Origin: Spartobacteria bacterium LR76
Lineage (GTDB): Bacteria > Verrucomicrobiota > Verrucomicrobiia > Chthoniobacterales > Terrimicrobiaceae
Length of the DNA stretch: 64,000 nucleotides
Direction of reading: 5' to 3'
NCBI GenBank assembly: GCA_003054655.1
Contig: QAYZ01000009.1
Location: 1-64,000 of the forward strand
Of the stretch, positions 1 to 9,186 are shown one piece after another (position 1 is the first letter of the stretch; each line of letters starts with the position of its first letter). A model generated the notes under the pieces. The model did no database searches. It was not told where the DNA came from and saw only the letters and a program-made list of their open reading frames with translations. Position numbers and translations under genes: made by a program.

Positions 1-10
1 TATTACTCCC

Positions 11-58
11 AATGTGTAACCTTTTTCTGGCGGTAATGTGTAACCCATTTCTGGCGGC
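11..58. repeat. Two tandem 24-bp repeats, possible insertion-element end
   Basis: Two adjacent copies of a 24-base unit (11-34 and 35-58) match at 21 of 24 positions, both with the core AATGTGTAACC and ending in TTTCTGGCGG. They lie just beyond the 3' end of the pyrophosphatase gene and are non-coding. Repeated short blocks of this kind occur at the termini of IS21-family elements, so this may be the edge of an element to the left of the window. No transposase is visible, so that is only a suggestion. Confidence 0.4.
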
Positions 59-83
59 ATGCCGGACGCCGACCCTACGCAGA

Positions 84-707
84 TCAATACCACCCGCGCC
101 ACTGGCGCAGTTTTTCGAGGGCCTTGGCGCGGTGGCTGAGGGCGTTTTTCACCTCGGAGGGTAGCACGCCGAAGGTCTGGTCGTAGCCTTCCGGAATGAA
201 GAGCGGATCGTAGCCGAAGCCCCCCGCCCCGTCCTCGGCGTCGATAATTCGCCCCTCGACCGTGCCGTCGAAGGCCGCCAGCTTTCGCCCGCCGCGCGCC
301 AGCACGATCACGCAATGGAAGCGAGCCCGGCGGTCGAGGACGCCAGCGAGATTTTCCAGCAGGAGGCGGTTGTTGTCCTTGTCCCCCGCATCTTCCCCGG
401 CGTAGCGGGCGGAGTAGACGCCCGGCGCGCCATTGAGGGCATCGACCTCCAGGCCGGAGTCGTCAGCGATCACCCAGCCGTCGAAGACCAGCGACGCAGC
501 CACGGCTTTCAGCGTGGCGTTTCCCTCGAAAGTCGTCTCGGTTTCCTCCACCTCCGGCACCTGCGGCGCCGCAGACAAGTCCATGACCTCGAACGAACTA
601 CCGAGGATCTGTCGGATCTCGCCGACCTTGTGGGCGTTGCGGGTGGAAACGAGCAGGCGGTACGGGCCTGAATTTGCGAGGTTTTCAGAAAGGGAAGTCT
701 CTGCCAT
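84..707 (-). CDS. rdgB: RdgB/HAM1-type dITP/XTP pyrophosphatase
   Basis: A 207-residue cytosolic house-cleaning enzyme expected to hydrolyse dITP, ITP and XTP to monophosphates, keeping deaminated purines out of nucleic acids. The family hallmark near the N-terminus appears as [11 protein letters not shown], followed by the [20 protein letters not shown] block and, near the C-terminus, the GGFGYDPLF and SHRAKAL motifs. The frame stays open upstream inside leuS on the other strand, but the ATG at 707 has an AGGGGTGG ribosome site and gives the usual length (about 200). The gene is divergent from leuS with only 18 bases between the two start codons. Confidence 0.95.
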   Translation of the reverse strand: MAETSLSENLANSGPYRLLVSTRNAHKVGEIRQILGSSFEVMDLSAAPQVPEVEETETTFEGNATLKAVAASLVFDGWVIADDSGLEVDALNGAPGVYSARYAGEDAGDKDNNRLLLENLAGVLDRRARFHCVIVLARGGRKLAAFDGTVEGRIIDAEDGAGGFGYDPLFIPEGYDQTFGVLPSEVKNALSHRAKALEKLRQWRGWY

Positions 708-725
708 AGTCCCACCCCTTTCACG

Positions 726-3284
726 ATGGCTGTTCAACGCAAGCAATTTCCCTTTTCCGAATTCGAACCGAAGTGGCAGCAGCGCTGGCTGGACGAGGGC
801 GCGTTCCGCGCGGCCAATCCCGGCGAGCCCGGCTTCGACGCCAACAAGCCCAAGTACTACGTGCTCGACATGTTTCCGTACCCGAGCGGCGAGGGCCTGC
901 ACGTCGGCCATGTCGAGGGCTACACCGCCACCGACATCATCGCGCGGTTCAAGCGCCTCCGCGGGTTCAACGTCCTCCACCCCATGGGCTGGGACGCCTT
1001 CGGCCTGCCCGCCGAGCAGTTTGCCATCAAGACCGGCCAGCACCCGCGCGTGACGACCGAGCGCAATGTCGACCGCTTCCGCGCCCAGTTGCAGGGCATC
1101 GGCTTCAGCTACGATTGGGACCGCGAGATCAGCACGACCGATCCGAAGTATTTCCGCTGGACCCAGTGGATCTTCCTCAAGCTCTACAACTCGTGGTTCA
1201 ACCCCGAAACGCAAAAGGCCGAGCCCATCGAGACCTACAAGGGCGACAATGCGGATTCCGTCCGTCTCGCCTACGTGAGTGAGCAGCCAGTGAACTGGTG
1301 CCCGGCTCTCGGCACCGTGCTGGCCAATGAAGAAGTCATCGACGGCAAGAGCGAGGTCGGCGGCCATCCCGTCGAGCGGCGTCCGCTCCGCCAGTGGGTG
1401 CTGCGCATCACCGCGTTCGCGGAACGCCTGATCGACGAACTCGACGGCCTCGACTGGCCGGAAGGCATCAAGCTGCTCCAGAAAAACTGGATCGGTCGTT
1501 CCGAGGGAGCGTCCGTGACCTTCGGACTCGAGGGCGCCAGCGAAACCATCGAAGTTTTCACCACCCGCCCCGATACGCTTTTCGGCGCGACCTACCTCGT
1601 GCTCGCTCCCGAGCACACGCTGGTCGACCAGATCACGACCGCCGAACAGCGCGACGCCGTGGAAGCGTACAAGCGCCAGGTCGCCTCAAAGTCCGACCTC
1701 GAACGCACCGAGCTGGCGAAGGAAAAGACCGGTGTTTTTACCGGGGCCTACGCGATCAATCCGGTCAACGGCGCCCGCATTCCCATCTGGACCGCCGACT
1801 ACGTGCTGACCGGTTACGGCACCGGCGCGATCATGGCCGTGCCCGCGCATGACGAGCGTGACTGGGAGTTTGCCACGAAGTTCCAACTCCCCATCATTCC
1901 GGTCGTCGCCCCGGCGGACGGCTCGCAGCCCGACACCAGCGCCGTCTTTGTCGGCGAAGGCATCGCCATCAACTCCGCACCCATCGAGGGCCTGCCCACG
2001 AAGGAAGCCAAAGCCCGCATCACCGCGTGGCTGGAGGAAAAAGGCATCGGCCACGGCACGATCAACTACAAGCTCCGCGACTGGCTCTTCTCACGCCAGC
2101 GCTACTGGGGCGAACCCTTCCCGATCCTGTGGGAGGAAGGCCGCCATCGCGCCCTGCCCGACACGGAGCTGCCGCTCGTGCAGCCCGAGATGGAGGACTT
2201 CAAGCCCACAGGCTCGCCCGAGCCGCCGCTCTCCAAGGCCACCGACTGGGTGCAATATTCCGAGAAGGCCCGCCGCGAAACCAACACCATGCCGCAATGG
2301 GCGGGCTCGTGCTGGTATTACCTGCGCTTCTGCGATCCGCTCAACCCCGAGCGCTTCGTCGGCACAGATGCCGAGAACTACTGGATGGATGCGGGCAAGC
2401 CCGGCGGCGTCGACCTCTACGTCGGCGGCACCGAGCACGCCGTGCTGCATCTGCTTTACGCGCGCTTCTGGCACAAGGTGCTCTTCGATCTCGGCTACAT
2501 CTCGACCCGCGAACCCTTCCAGCGACTGGTGAACCAGGGCATGATCCTCGGCCCGGACGAGCAGAAGATGTCCAAGAGCCGCGGCAACGTCGTCAACCCC
2601 GATAGCGTCATCTCTGAGTACGGCGCGGATTCGCTCCGCCTTTACGAAATGTTCATGGGACCGCTGGAGCAGTCCAAACCGTGGAGCATGAAGGGCGTCG
2701 AAGGCGTCTACCGCTTCCTTGGCCGCGTCTGGCGTCTCGCCATGGAGGAAACCCAGGAGGGTGACTGGACGATCTCGCCCGCTCTCGTGGAGGCCGACCT
2801 CACCCCGGCCCAGCTCCGCGTCGTGCACGCCACGATCAAAAAGGTCACCGAGGATATCGACGGCTTCGCCTTCAACACCGCCATCTCGCAGATGATGGTT
2901 TGCACGAATGAATTCGTGAACGCTTCACCGCGCCCTGTTGCGGTGCTGCGTACGCTCCTCGTGCTGCTCTCGCCCTTTGCCCCGCACATCGCCGATGAAC
3001 TCTGGGCTCTCCTTGCGACAAAGTTCTCCGGATTCCATGGCCGCGCCTCCTCGCAGGCCTGGCCGGTGTGGAGCGAGGAATACCTCGCCGTCAGCGAAGC
3101 CGAGTACGTCGTGCAGGTGAATGGCAAACTCCGCGACCGCCTCGTTGTGCCAAAGGACGCCCCGCAGGCCGAGATTGAGGCCAAGGCGCTCGCCCTGGAA
3201 AAGGTGCAGGAAAGCATCACCGGGAAAACCGTGGTGAAAATCATCATCGTCCCGAACAAGCTGATCAACATCGTCGCCAAATAG
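726..3284 (+). CDS. leuS: Leucyl-tRNA synthetase
   Basis: An 852-residue class I aminoacyl-tRNA synthetase charging tRNA-Leu. The HIGH-type signature is HVGH at residues 59-62, after the family-typical [11 protein letters not shown], and the KMSKS loop is present exactly at residues 614-618. The CP1 editing domain lies between, with the threonine-rich [14 protein letters not shown] segment and a later [17 protein letters not shown] segment. The C-terminal anticodon-binding and tail region ends with VNGKLRDR and a [18 protein letters not shown] segment, as in bacterial LeuRS. The length is normal. No strong Shine-Dalgarno precedes the ATG at 726; the CCACCCC there is the complement of the rdgB ribosome site. 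Confidence 0.98.
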   Translation: MAVQRKQFPFSEFEPKWQQRWLDEGAFRAANPGEPGFDANKPKYYVLDMFPYPSGEGLHVGHVEGYTATDIIARFKRLRGFNVLHPMGWDAFGLPAEQFAIKTGQHPRVTTERNVDRFRAQLQGIGFSYDWDREISTTDPKYFRWTQWIFLKLYNSWFNPETQKAEPIETYKGDNADSVRLAYVSEQPVNWCPALGTVLANEEVIDGKSEVGGHPVERRPLRQWVLRITAFAERLIDELDGLDWPEGIKLLQKNWIGRSEGASVTFGLEGASETIEVFTTRPDTLFGATYLVLAPEHTLVDQITTAEQRDAVEAYKRQVASKSDLERTELAKEKTGVFTGAYAINPVNGARIPIWTADYVLTGYGTGAIMAVPAHDERDWEFATKFQLPIIPVVAPADGSQPDTSAVFVGEGIAINSAPIEGLPTKEAKARITAWLEEKGIGHGTINYKLRDWLFSRQRYWGEPFPILWEEGRHRALPDTELPLVQPEMEDFKPTGSPEPPLSKATDWVQYSEKARRETNTMPQWAGSCWYYLRFCDPLNPERFVGTDAENYWMDAGKPGGVDLYVGGTEHAVLHLLYARFWHKVLFDLGYISTREPFQRLVNQGMILGPDEQKMSKSRGNVVNPDSVISEYGADSLRLYEMFMGPLEQSKPWSMKGVEGVYRFLGRVWRLAMEETQEGDWTISPALVEADLTPAQLRVVHATIKKVTEDIDGFAFNTAISQMMVCTNEFVNASPRPVAVLRTLLVLLSPFAPHIADELWALLATKFSGFHGRASSQAWPVWSEEYLAVSEAEYVVQVNGKLRDRLVVPKDAPQAEIEAKALALEKVQESITGKTVVKIIIVPNKLINIVAK

Positions 3285-3310
3285 GCGGCCCTGTCGAAAT
3301 CCGCCGCCGT

Positions 3311-3973
3311 ATGTTTTCAGCCAAAATGAAAACCGCGCGGCGGGGCTTCACGCTCATCGAGCTTCTGGTCACGATCAGCATCATCGCGGTACTGGCCGTT
3401 CTCGGGCTGGCTGCACTCTTCCGCAGCCAGCGCTCCGCCGAGCAGGCCGATTCCACGGCACACCTTCGCGCCATGTCCCAGGCCGTCATCTCCTATGCGG
3501 GCGAGCACGACGGCAGGCTGCCCGGCCCGCTCTGGCCCGGCCAGGTCATGCTCTACGATCCCTCCCGCGAGGGTCGGCTCGTGCGTGAGGTGGGCGAATA
3601 TCTTTCCTTTGAAAAGCGCCCGAGCGCCTATCTCGTCGAGTCCCTAGTCCCAATGGCCTACCGCCGTGCGATGAAAGGCACGAACCTCGCCGACGCCCGC
3701 ATCTACGTGATGAATACCGCCGTGGAGGTCAACGGAACGACGGTCAATCCCTTCGGCAATCTCCCCACCGACGCCGCCCTGCCCTCGCTGAAGCTCGTCA
3801 CCGTCGCCTCCCTCCCGGAGGAAGAACGCTGGATGATGAAAGAGGCCGACCAGCAGGTCCCCGAGGTCGCAGCCGCTTCCTGGCGCACCAATACCCCCGC
3901 CGCGCCCGTGCATGGGACCATGCGGGCAGCGGCGCGATTCGACGGCAGCGTGACTTGGGAGAAGGCGAAGTAG
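3311..3973 (+). CDS. Prepilin-type (pseudopilin-like) protein
   Basis: A 220-residue protein with a class III prepilin leader: positively charged MFSAKMKTARR, then GFTLIELLVTISIIAVLA, in which the glycine precedes the peptidase cleavage site and the fifth mature residue is glutamate. A single hydrophobic helix follows, then a soluble domain with no motif I recognise. Verrucomicrobia and Planctomycetes encode many such proteins, usually of unknown role, related to type II secretion or type IV pilus minor pilins. ATG codons at 3311 and 3326 are both possible. It lies 26 bases after leuS, and its 3' end faces the cytochrome c gene. Confidence 0.85.
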   Translation: MFSAKMKTARRGFTLIELLVTISIIAVLAVLGLAALFRSQRSAEQADSTAHLRAMSQAVISYAGEHDGRLPGPLWPGQVMLYDPSREGRLVREVGEYLSFEKRPSAYLVESLVPMAYRRAMKGTNLADARIYVMNTAVEVNGTTVNPFGNLPTDAALPSLKLVTVASLPEEERWMMKEADQQVPEVAAASWRTNTPAAPVHGTMRAAARFDGSVTWEKAK

Positions 3974-3976
3974 ACG

Positions 3977-4363
3977 TTACTTTGGCCGCGCATCCGCGAC
4001 CACCTGCACCGGCACCACCTCGCCGACCTCGCCAAACTGCTTGCGGATATAGGCCACGACCGAGGCTATTTCCTCATCCGTCAGGTAATCAAAGGCTGGC
4101 ATCTGGCCGTTGAAAGGCTTGCCGTCCACCAGCACCTTGCCCGTCTGTCCTTTGAGGACGACTTCGATGATCGCCTTCGCCGGTCCCTTGACGATTTCCG
4201 TTCCGATGAGCGCCGGAGCGGTTGGACCGCCCTTTCCATCGACGTGGCACTGCGCGCAGTTCATCTCATAAACACCCGCCCCGGCGACCAACTGGGTTTC
4301 CAGTTCATCCGCGACGACAACCAGGGGGAAAATGCAGGAAAGCAGTGCAAAATGGAGCCGCAT
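3977..4363 (-). CDS. Small periplasmic monohaem cytochrome c
   Basis: A 128-residue class I cytochrome c. Residues 1-18 form a hydrophobic signal peptide, followed by a covalent haem site CAQCH at 36-40. The sequence NGQMPAF further on supplies the likely axial methionine, and a DEEIASVVAYIRKQF helix closes the fold, as in cytochromes attached to dehydrogenases. It starts 20 bases from the divergent sugar dehydrogenase gene, so the pair may share a control region, and this protein is a plausible electron acceptor for it. The partnership is inferred from position only. The frame is open further upstream, but the ATG at 4363 directly precedes the signal peptide. Confidence 0.88.
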   Translation of the reverse strand: MRLHFALLSCIFPLVVVADELETQLVAGAGVYEMNCAQCHVDGKGGPTAPALIGTEIVKGPAKAIIEVVLKGQTGKVLVDGKPFNGQMPAFDYLTDEEIASVVAYIRKQFGEVGEVVPVQVVADARPK

Positions 4364-4383
4364 GTGAGAAAGAAGCCAGCACC

Positions 4384-5529
4384 ATGCAGCCTTGGCAACT
4401 CCCCATGCGTCACGCCGCGATTTTCCTCCTTCTCGGGTGCGGATTGGCCACCGCCCAACAGACCGGCGTGGTGGAAACGGCAGCAGCAAAGTTCCGCGTC
4501 GAAACCGTCGCCGATGGCTTGGCCAACCCCTGGGCCATCGCGAAGCTCCCCGACGGACGCTTCCTCATCACCGAGCGCCCCGGCCGCCTGCGTATCGTGG
4601 AAAATGGCAAGCTCCTGCCCGATCCCGTGGAGGGCGTGCCCGAGGTCTGGGCCAAGGGTCAGGGCGGCCTGCTCGATGTCGTCATCCACCCCGACTACGC
4701 GAAGAACGGCTGGATTTATCTCTCCTATTCCAAGCCCCTGCCCAAAGGCGCTCTCACCTCGATCATTCGCGCCCGACTGAAGGACAACAAGCTGGTCGAC
4801 CAGGAGACGATCTTCGACCCGCCCGCCGAAGAGGCCACGGGTGCGGGAGTCCATTTCGGCTGCAAGCTCACCTTTGACAAGGAAGGCCACCTCTTTTTCT
4901 CCATCGGCGACCGCGGCGACGTCACCAATCCGACGAACAACGCCCAGCGTGTCGACAACGTCAAAGGCAAGATCCACCGCGTAATGGATGACGGCAGCAT
5001 CCCGAGCGATAACCCGTACGCCAACACCCCGGGCGCCCGCCCGACGATCTGGTGCCATGGCAACCGCAATCCTCAGGGCCTGATCTACGACCTGCCCTCC
5101 GGCCTTCTCTGGGAAACCGAGCACGGCCCGCGCGGCGGTGATGAACTCAACACCATCCGCAAGGGCGCGAACTACGGCTGGCCCACCATCACTTACGGCA
5201 TCAACTACAGCGGCACCCCGATCACTGACCATACCAGCCAGGACGGGATGGAGCAGCCGATTACGTACTGGACACCGTCCCTCGGCGCGTGCGGCCTCAC
5301 GGTTTACCACGGCGACAAGTTTCCCCAATGGGAGGGCAACATCTTCGCGGGAGCCCTCGCCCTCACCAAGATCGTACGGGTGAAGCTCGATGGCCAGAAG
5401 GTCGCCGAGCAGGAGGACATTCTCAAGGACACCGGCCGCATCCGCGACCTGCGCGTTTTTGACGACGGTTATCTCTACGTCGTCTACGACCATCCCGGCA
5501 AGATCGTCCGCCTTGTTCCATCAAACTAA
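4384..5529 (+). CDS. PQQ-dependent sugar dehydrogenase (YliI/soluble GDH-like)
   Basis: A 381-residue secreted beta-propeller protein of the glucose/sorbosone dehydrogenase family, expected to oxidise aldose sugars in the periplasm with PQQ. The signal peptide (HAAIFLLLGCGLATAQ) is cleaved around residue 25. Family blocks are visible: LANPWAIAKLPDGRFLITERPG near the start of the propeller, GGLLDVVIHPDY, FSIGDRGD, HGNRNPQGL and a WETEHGPRGGDELN block carrying cofactor-site residues. ATG 4384 was preferred over ATG 4405 because the latter has no ribosome-site-like sequence. The sugar porin gene follows on the same strand. Confidence 0.9.
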   Translation: MQPWQLPMRHAAIFLLLGCGLATAQQTGVVETAAAKFRVETVADGLANPWAIAKLPDGRFLITERPGRLRIVENGKLLPDPVEGVPEVWAKGQGGLLDVVIHPDYAKNGWIYLSYSKPLPKGALTSIIRARLKDNKLVDQETIFDPPAEEATGAGVHFGCKLTFDKEGHLFFSIGDRGDVTNPTNNAQRVDNVKGKIHRVMDDGSIPSDNPYANTPGARPTIWCHGNRNPQGLIYDLPSGLLWETEHGPRGGDELNTIRKGANYGWPTITYGINYSGTPITDHTSQDGMEQPITYWTPSLGACGLTVYHGDKFPQWEGNIFAGALALTKIVRVKLDGQKVAEQEDILKDTGRIRDLRVFDDGYLYVVYDHPGKIVRLVPSN

Positions 5530-5598
5530 GCTTAGCTCGGTGTCGGGGATTGCAAATTTTCCCGGGATTCTCTAAACAGCTTTCCACCCCTCCTGTTT

Positions 5599-7017
5599 AT
5601 GAGAACTCTCTCACTCGCTGGCATCGGTGCTGCCGCTCTCGCCCTTACCGCAACCTCCTCCTTCGCGGGAGAATCCGGAAGCCGTTCGCGGTTCTGGGAC
5701 TACTACAATCCCTATCCCTCCAACTACATCGGCTCGCCGGAGTGGTTCGCCGGCCCGACATTGCTCGGCGACTGGTGGGGCGTACGAAACTGGCTGGATG
5801 ACAATGGCATCGAGTTCTCCGGTTCCTATACGAACAATATCGCGGGCAACGTGACCGGCGGCAAGGATCAGGGCTTTACCTACTGCGACAACATCCTCGT
5901 GGGTGTCGCGCTTGATCTCGAGAAGATCGCGGGCTGGAAGGGCGCGTCGATCACGGTGAGCGGATTGAACCGAGACGGCACAAACCTCTCGCAGGACTAC
6001 ATCGGCAACCAGTTCACCGTCCAGCAGGTCTACGGCGGTTCCGCCGTGATGCTTTACGAGCTGGCTCTTGAGCAAAAGCTCCTCGAGGACAAGGTCTCGA
6101 TCAAGGTGGGCCGTTTCGCGACCGGCGACGACTTCGCTTCCTCCCCGCTCTACTGGCTCTACATGAACAACGGCATCGACGGCAACCCGCAGGCGCTGCC
6201 GGTCAACGGTCAGTTCTCCGCCTATCCCTGGGCGGTGTGGGCCGCTCGCCTGAAGGTGCAGCCGACCCCGGAATGGACCGGCCAGTTGGGCATTTATCAG
6301 GTTTCGAACCGCGTTTTTAACCGCAACTACCATGGCGTTGACTTCAGCATCCGTTCAAACGACGGATTCCTGCTCATCAGTCAGTTCGGCTGGTCTCCGG
6401 AATTCTTCAAGCGTCCCGTGCCGACGAACACCACCCGCGATGGCAAGGCTGTCGTGGACAGCAAATCGGTCGTCGACGGAAAATCCACCAAGTCCTTCAA
6501 GGAGCCGGTCGAGATGAAGGGGCTCAAGGGTCACTACTGGTTCGGAACCTACTGGTCGCCCTGGTCCTACCCCGTCATCGGCGGCGCACCCGGCGAGCAG
6601 GCGCAGAACGCCTACGGCTTCTACTGGCATGCGGACCAGATGGTCTTCCAGGAGGCCCCCGGCAGCGATCAGGGTCTCTACCTCTGGAGCGCGTTCGTTC
6701 TCTCCCCGCAGCAGAATATCGCCAAGCTCCCCTTTGAAGCCAACTTTGGCGTCGCCTATCAGGGACTCATCCCCACCCGCGACACCGACTGGACGACCTT
6801 CGGCTTCGTCTACGGCAACTTCAGCGATCAGCAGCCCGGTGCCACCCCGGATGATCCGAAGCCAAACTACGAACTCGTTCTCGAAGGCGGCTACAAGATC
6901 CAGCTCACCAAGTTTGCCTTCATCCAGCCCGACATCCAGTACGTGATCAATCCCGGCGGAAACCCGAATATCGGCAACGCCCTCGTCCTCGGCGCCCAGA
7001 TGGGTGTCACGTTCTGA
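5599..7017 (+). CDS. oprB: Carbohydrate-selective porin, OprB family
   Basis: A 472-residue outer-membrane beta-barrel with a clear signal peptide (MRTLSLAGIGAAALALTATSSFA). After it comes the family-typical opening GPTLLGDWWGVRNWLDDNGI, then alternating aromatic strands and a C-terminus finishing in phenylalanine (GAQMGVTF), the usual signal for barrel assembly. OprB proteins admit mono- and disaccharides by diffusion. It follows the PQQ sugar dehydrogenase by 69 bases on the same strand, consistent with a joint role in sugar uptake or oxidation. The segment around residues 285-305 holds a short internal near-repeat (AVVDSKSVVDGKS). Confidence 0.92.
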   Translation: MRTLSLAGIGAAALALTATSSFAGESGSRSRFWDYYNPYPSNYIGSPEWFAGPTLLGDWWGVRNWLDDNGIEFSGSYTNNIAGNVTGGKDQGFTYCDNILVGVALDLEKIAGWKGASITVSGLNRDGTNLSQDYIGNQFTVQQVYGGSAVMLYELALEQKLLEDKVSIKVGRFATGDDFASSPLYWLYMNNGIDGNPQALPVNGQFSAYPWAVWAARLKVQPTPEWTGQLGIYQVSNRVFNRNYHGVDFSIRSNDGFLLISQFGWSPEFFKRPVPTNTTRDGKAVVDSKSVVDGKSTKSFKEPVEMKGLKGHYWFGTYWSPWSYPVIGGAPGEQAQNAYGFYWHADQMVFQEAPGSDQGLYLWSAFVLSPQQNIAKLPFEANFGVAYQGLIPTRDTDWTTFGFVYGNFSDQQPGATPDDPKPNYELVLEGGYKIQLTKFAFIQPDIQYVINPGGNPNIGNALVLGAQMGVTF

Positions 7018-7064
7018 TTTCCCGGACTTGCCCGCCCGCGGTGAACTGTGGAAGTTTACCGCGG

Positions 7065-8183
7065 ATGCGGTTATCTGGATTCCTCGCAGTATTTTTCGTC
7101 TGGATGTTCTCCATGGAGGCTCGCGCCTTCGATTGGGACATCCAGCGTATTGACGGACGCGACTACGTGTCCGTGACCAAGATCGCCGAGTTTTACAACC
7201 TGCCTCGCGACGCCGCCCCGACCAACCGCCAGATCTATCTCTCCCGAGGCAGCCGCAGCCTCACAGCCCGGGCCGACAGCCGCGATCTCGACATCAATGG
7301 CGTGCGTTATGTGCTCTCGTTTCCCGTCCTCGAGCGCAACGGCCAGTTCTGGGTCTCGCGCATGGACCTCGGCAAGACGATCGAGCCCGCCTTTCGCCCC
7401 GAGAACATCCAGGGGCTGAAACCCTTCTCGCTCGTCGTTCTCGATCCCGGCCATGGCGGTCAGGACAAGGGAGCCGCCAGCCCGTACGAATTCGAGAAAA
7501 ACTTCGCCCTCGACGTCGCCCGCCGGGTCCGCAACGAGCTGCAGCAGGCAGGGCTCCGCGTTTTCATGACTCGCAATAATGACAGCTTCGTAGAGCTTCA
7601 AGACCGCGCCGCAATGGCCAATGCGAAGCAGAATTGCATCTTCGTCAGCATCCATTTCAACGCCACCGATACCAATCCCGACGCCAATGGACTGGAAATT
7701 TACTCGATCACCCCGCGAGGATCGCCCTCGACCGAGTACGATACCCTGCTCGTGCGCGACATGGTGCAGGAGTACGGCAATACCAACGAAGTCCAGAGCT
7801 TTGCCCTGTCCCATACGATCTTTCATTCGTTACGCGGAGCCAATCTCGACATGGCCGATCGCGGCGTCAAACGCGCCCGGTTCGCCGTCCTGCGCCTCAC
7901 CAAGATGCCAGCCGTCCTGATCGAGGGCGGCTTCCTCACCAACTCCGGCGACGCCAAAAGGGTCGCCTCCACCGCGTGGCGCAATCAATACGCCAAGGCT
8001 ATCGCCCGGGGCATCCTGGCCTATCGAAAGCTCGTCGAAACCAATCTGGCTCCGCCGACCATGACGGAGTATCGCAATGGCACCGCCAATGTGATCAGCG
8101 CCGCCACTCCAGCTCCGCGCCCGGTCACCACTCCCGCCCCGGCCCCGGTGAATTCGATCAACCTGCGCGACCTCCCGCAGTAA
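7065..8183 (+). CDS. N-acetylmuramoyl-L-alanine amidase (AmiC type)
   Basis: A 372-residue secreted zinc amidase that cleaves the amide bond between N-acetylmuramate and the stem peptide. A signal peptide (residues 1-22) is followed by an N-terminal region of about 115 residues resembling a copper-amine-oxidase-like or AMIN fold, then the Amidase_3 domain with LDPGHGGQDKGA (zinc His), a downstream Glu, SIHFNATD (zinc His) and LIEGGFLTN (catalytic Glu). A proline/alanine-rich tail ends the protein. A GTG at 7041 is possible, but ATG 7065 sits right before the signal sequence. The last 26 bases overlap the oppositely oriented epimerase gene. Confidence 0.92.
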   Translation: MRLSGFLAVFFVWMFSMEARAFDWDIQRIDGRDYVSVTKIAEFYNLPRDAAPTNRQIYLSRGSRSLTARADSRDLDINGVRYVLSFPVLERNGQFWVSRMDLGKTIEPAFRPENIQGLKPFSLVVLDPGHGGQDKGAASPYEFEKNFALDVARRVRNELQQAGLRVFMTRNNDSFVELQDRAAMANAKQNCIFVSIHFNATDTNPDANGLEIYSITPRGSPSTEYDTLLVRDMVQEYGNTNEVQSFALSHTIFHSLRGANLDMADRGVKRARFAVLRLTKMPAVLIEGGFLTNSGDAKRVASTAWRNQYAKAIARGILAYRKLVETNLAPPTMTEYRNGTANVISAATPAPRPVTTPAPAPVNSINLRDLPQ

Positions 8184-9186
8184 CCGCCGAGAGCGCCAGC
8201 CCTGCTCCCTCGTGCAGATGCAGATGCTCCCCCTCGATGGTGAAGCCGCATAGCGGATCAGTGGGAATCGCATCCGGCGGATCGATGTCCACCCAGTCGG
8301 CCAGCGAGGAGAGCTGCGCGGCGGCCGAGCGGGCTATGCCCGTCTCGACCATTACGCCGATCATGGTTTGCAGGCCAGACTCACGGGCTTCAACCAGTAA
8401 TTCCTTCGCTGCCGAGATCCCTCCGGCCTTGAGGATTTTCACGTTCACACCATCGGCCAGTGCACAGGCGTCCTTGATATCCCCGGCCGTCTGAAACGAC
8501 TCATCCGCGATCAGCGGAGGAGAGCTTCGCGTATACTCGCGAAGTTCCCGCCAGTATTCCCAATCAGCACCCACCGGCTGCTCGACGAGGACAAATCCGA
8601 GATTCGCCAGCATGGGCAACGCCACGACCGCTTCGCCGATACGCCATCCGGCATTCACATCGGCCATGAACCGGCAATCAGGTGCCAGGCGCACCGCCTG
8701 CCGTGCACAGTCCAGATCCCAGCCGACATCTCCGCCCATCTTGAGTTTGAAGAGACGACTGCCCCGCGCCCGCCCCTCGGCCATCATTTCCCCCAGCTCG
8801 GCGATATTTTCCGGAATCGAAAGAGTGCGGGCGACGGCTACCGATTCCCGGCCTTCCATCCCGAGGAACTTCCCCAGCGGCAATCCAGCTCGGCCGGCCG
8901 CCAGATCGAAGCGCGCCATTTCCACCGCAACCCTCGCCGCCGCCGCCTCCTCGGGAGCTGGCGGGAGGGCCGCAAAAGGATCACTCCCCGCCTCCAGGCC
9001 GCGCAGCCAATCCAGGCAGGCATCGGCCCGGGAGGGATAGTACGGAGGCAGCGCCCCCTCGCCCCAGCCGGTGAATCCGTCATCAGAAACCCGAACCAGC
9101 ACCGTCTCCCGGGTACGGCTCACCCCATGGGCGATGCGAAATGGGCGGGGCAGCCCGATGGTGAAAATCTCACCCTCGACCTTCAT
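8158..9186 (-). CDS. Dipeptide epimerase (L-Ala-D/L-Glu epimerase-like, enolase superfamily)
   Basis: A 342-residue member of the muconate-lactonizing subgroup of the enolase superfamily. It shows the catalytic lysine motif FKLKMGGD, metal ligands in MADVNAGW, LVEQPV and IADESF, and a second lysine in VKILKAGGI. That arrangement matches enzymes that epimerise L-Ala-D-Glu to L-Ala-L-Glu during murein peptide recycling. Its ATG overlaps the stop of the M20 peptidase gene by four bases (ATGA), so the two are probably translationally coupled, and the facing gene is a muramoyl amidase. Substrate is inferred from family and context. Confidence 0.88.
   Translation of the reverse strand: MKVEGEIFTIGLPRPFRIAHGVSRTRETVLVRVSDDGFTGWGEGALPPYYPSRADACLDWLRGLEAGSDPFAALPPAPEEAAAARVAVEMARFDLAAGRAGLPLGKFLGMEGRESVAVARTLSIPENIAELGEMMAEGRARGSRLFKLKMGGDVGWDLDCARQAVRLAPDCRFMADVNAGWRIGEAVVALPMLANLGFVLVEQPVGADWEYWRELREYTRSSPPLIADESFQTAGDIKDACALADGVNVKILKAGGISAAKELLVEARESGLQTMIGVMVETGIARSAAAQLSSLADWVDIDPPDAIPTDPLCGFTIEGEHLHLHEGAGLALSAVTAGGRAG

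Noticed and set aside
4261-5493. A 410-codon minus-strand frame opposite the sugar dehydrogenase
   Set aside because: The plus strand encodes a full PQQ dehydrogenase here; the antisense frame has no recognisable domain.
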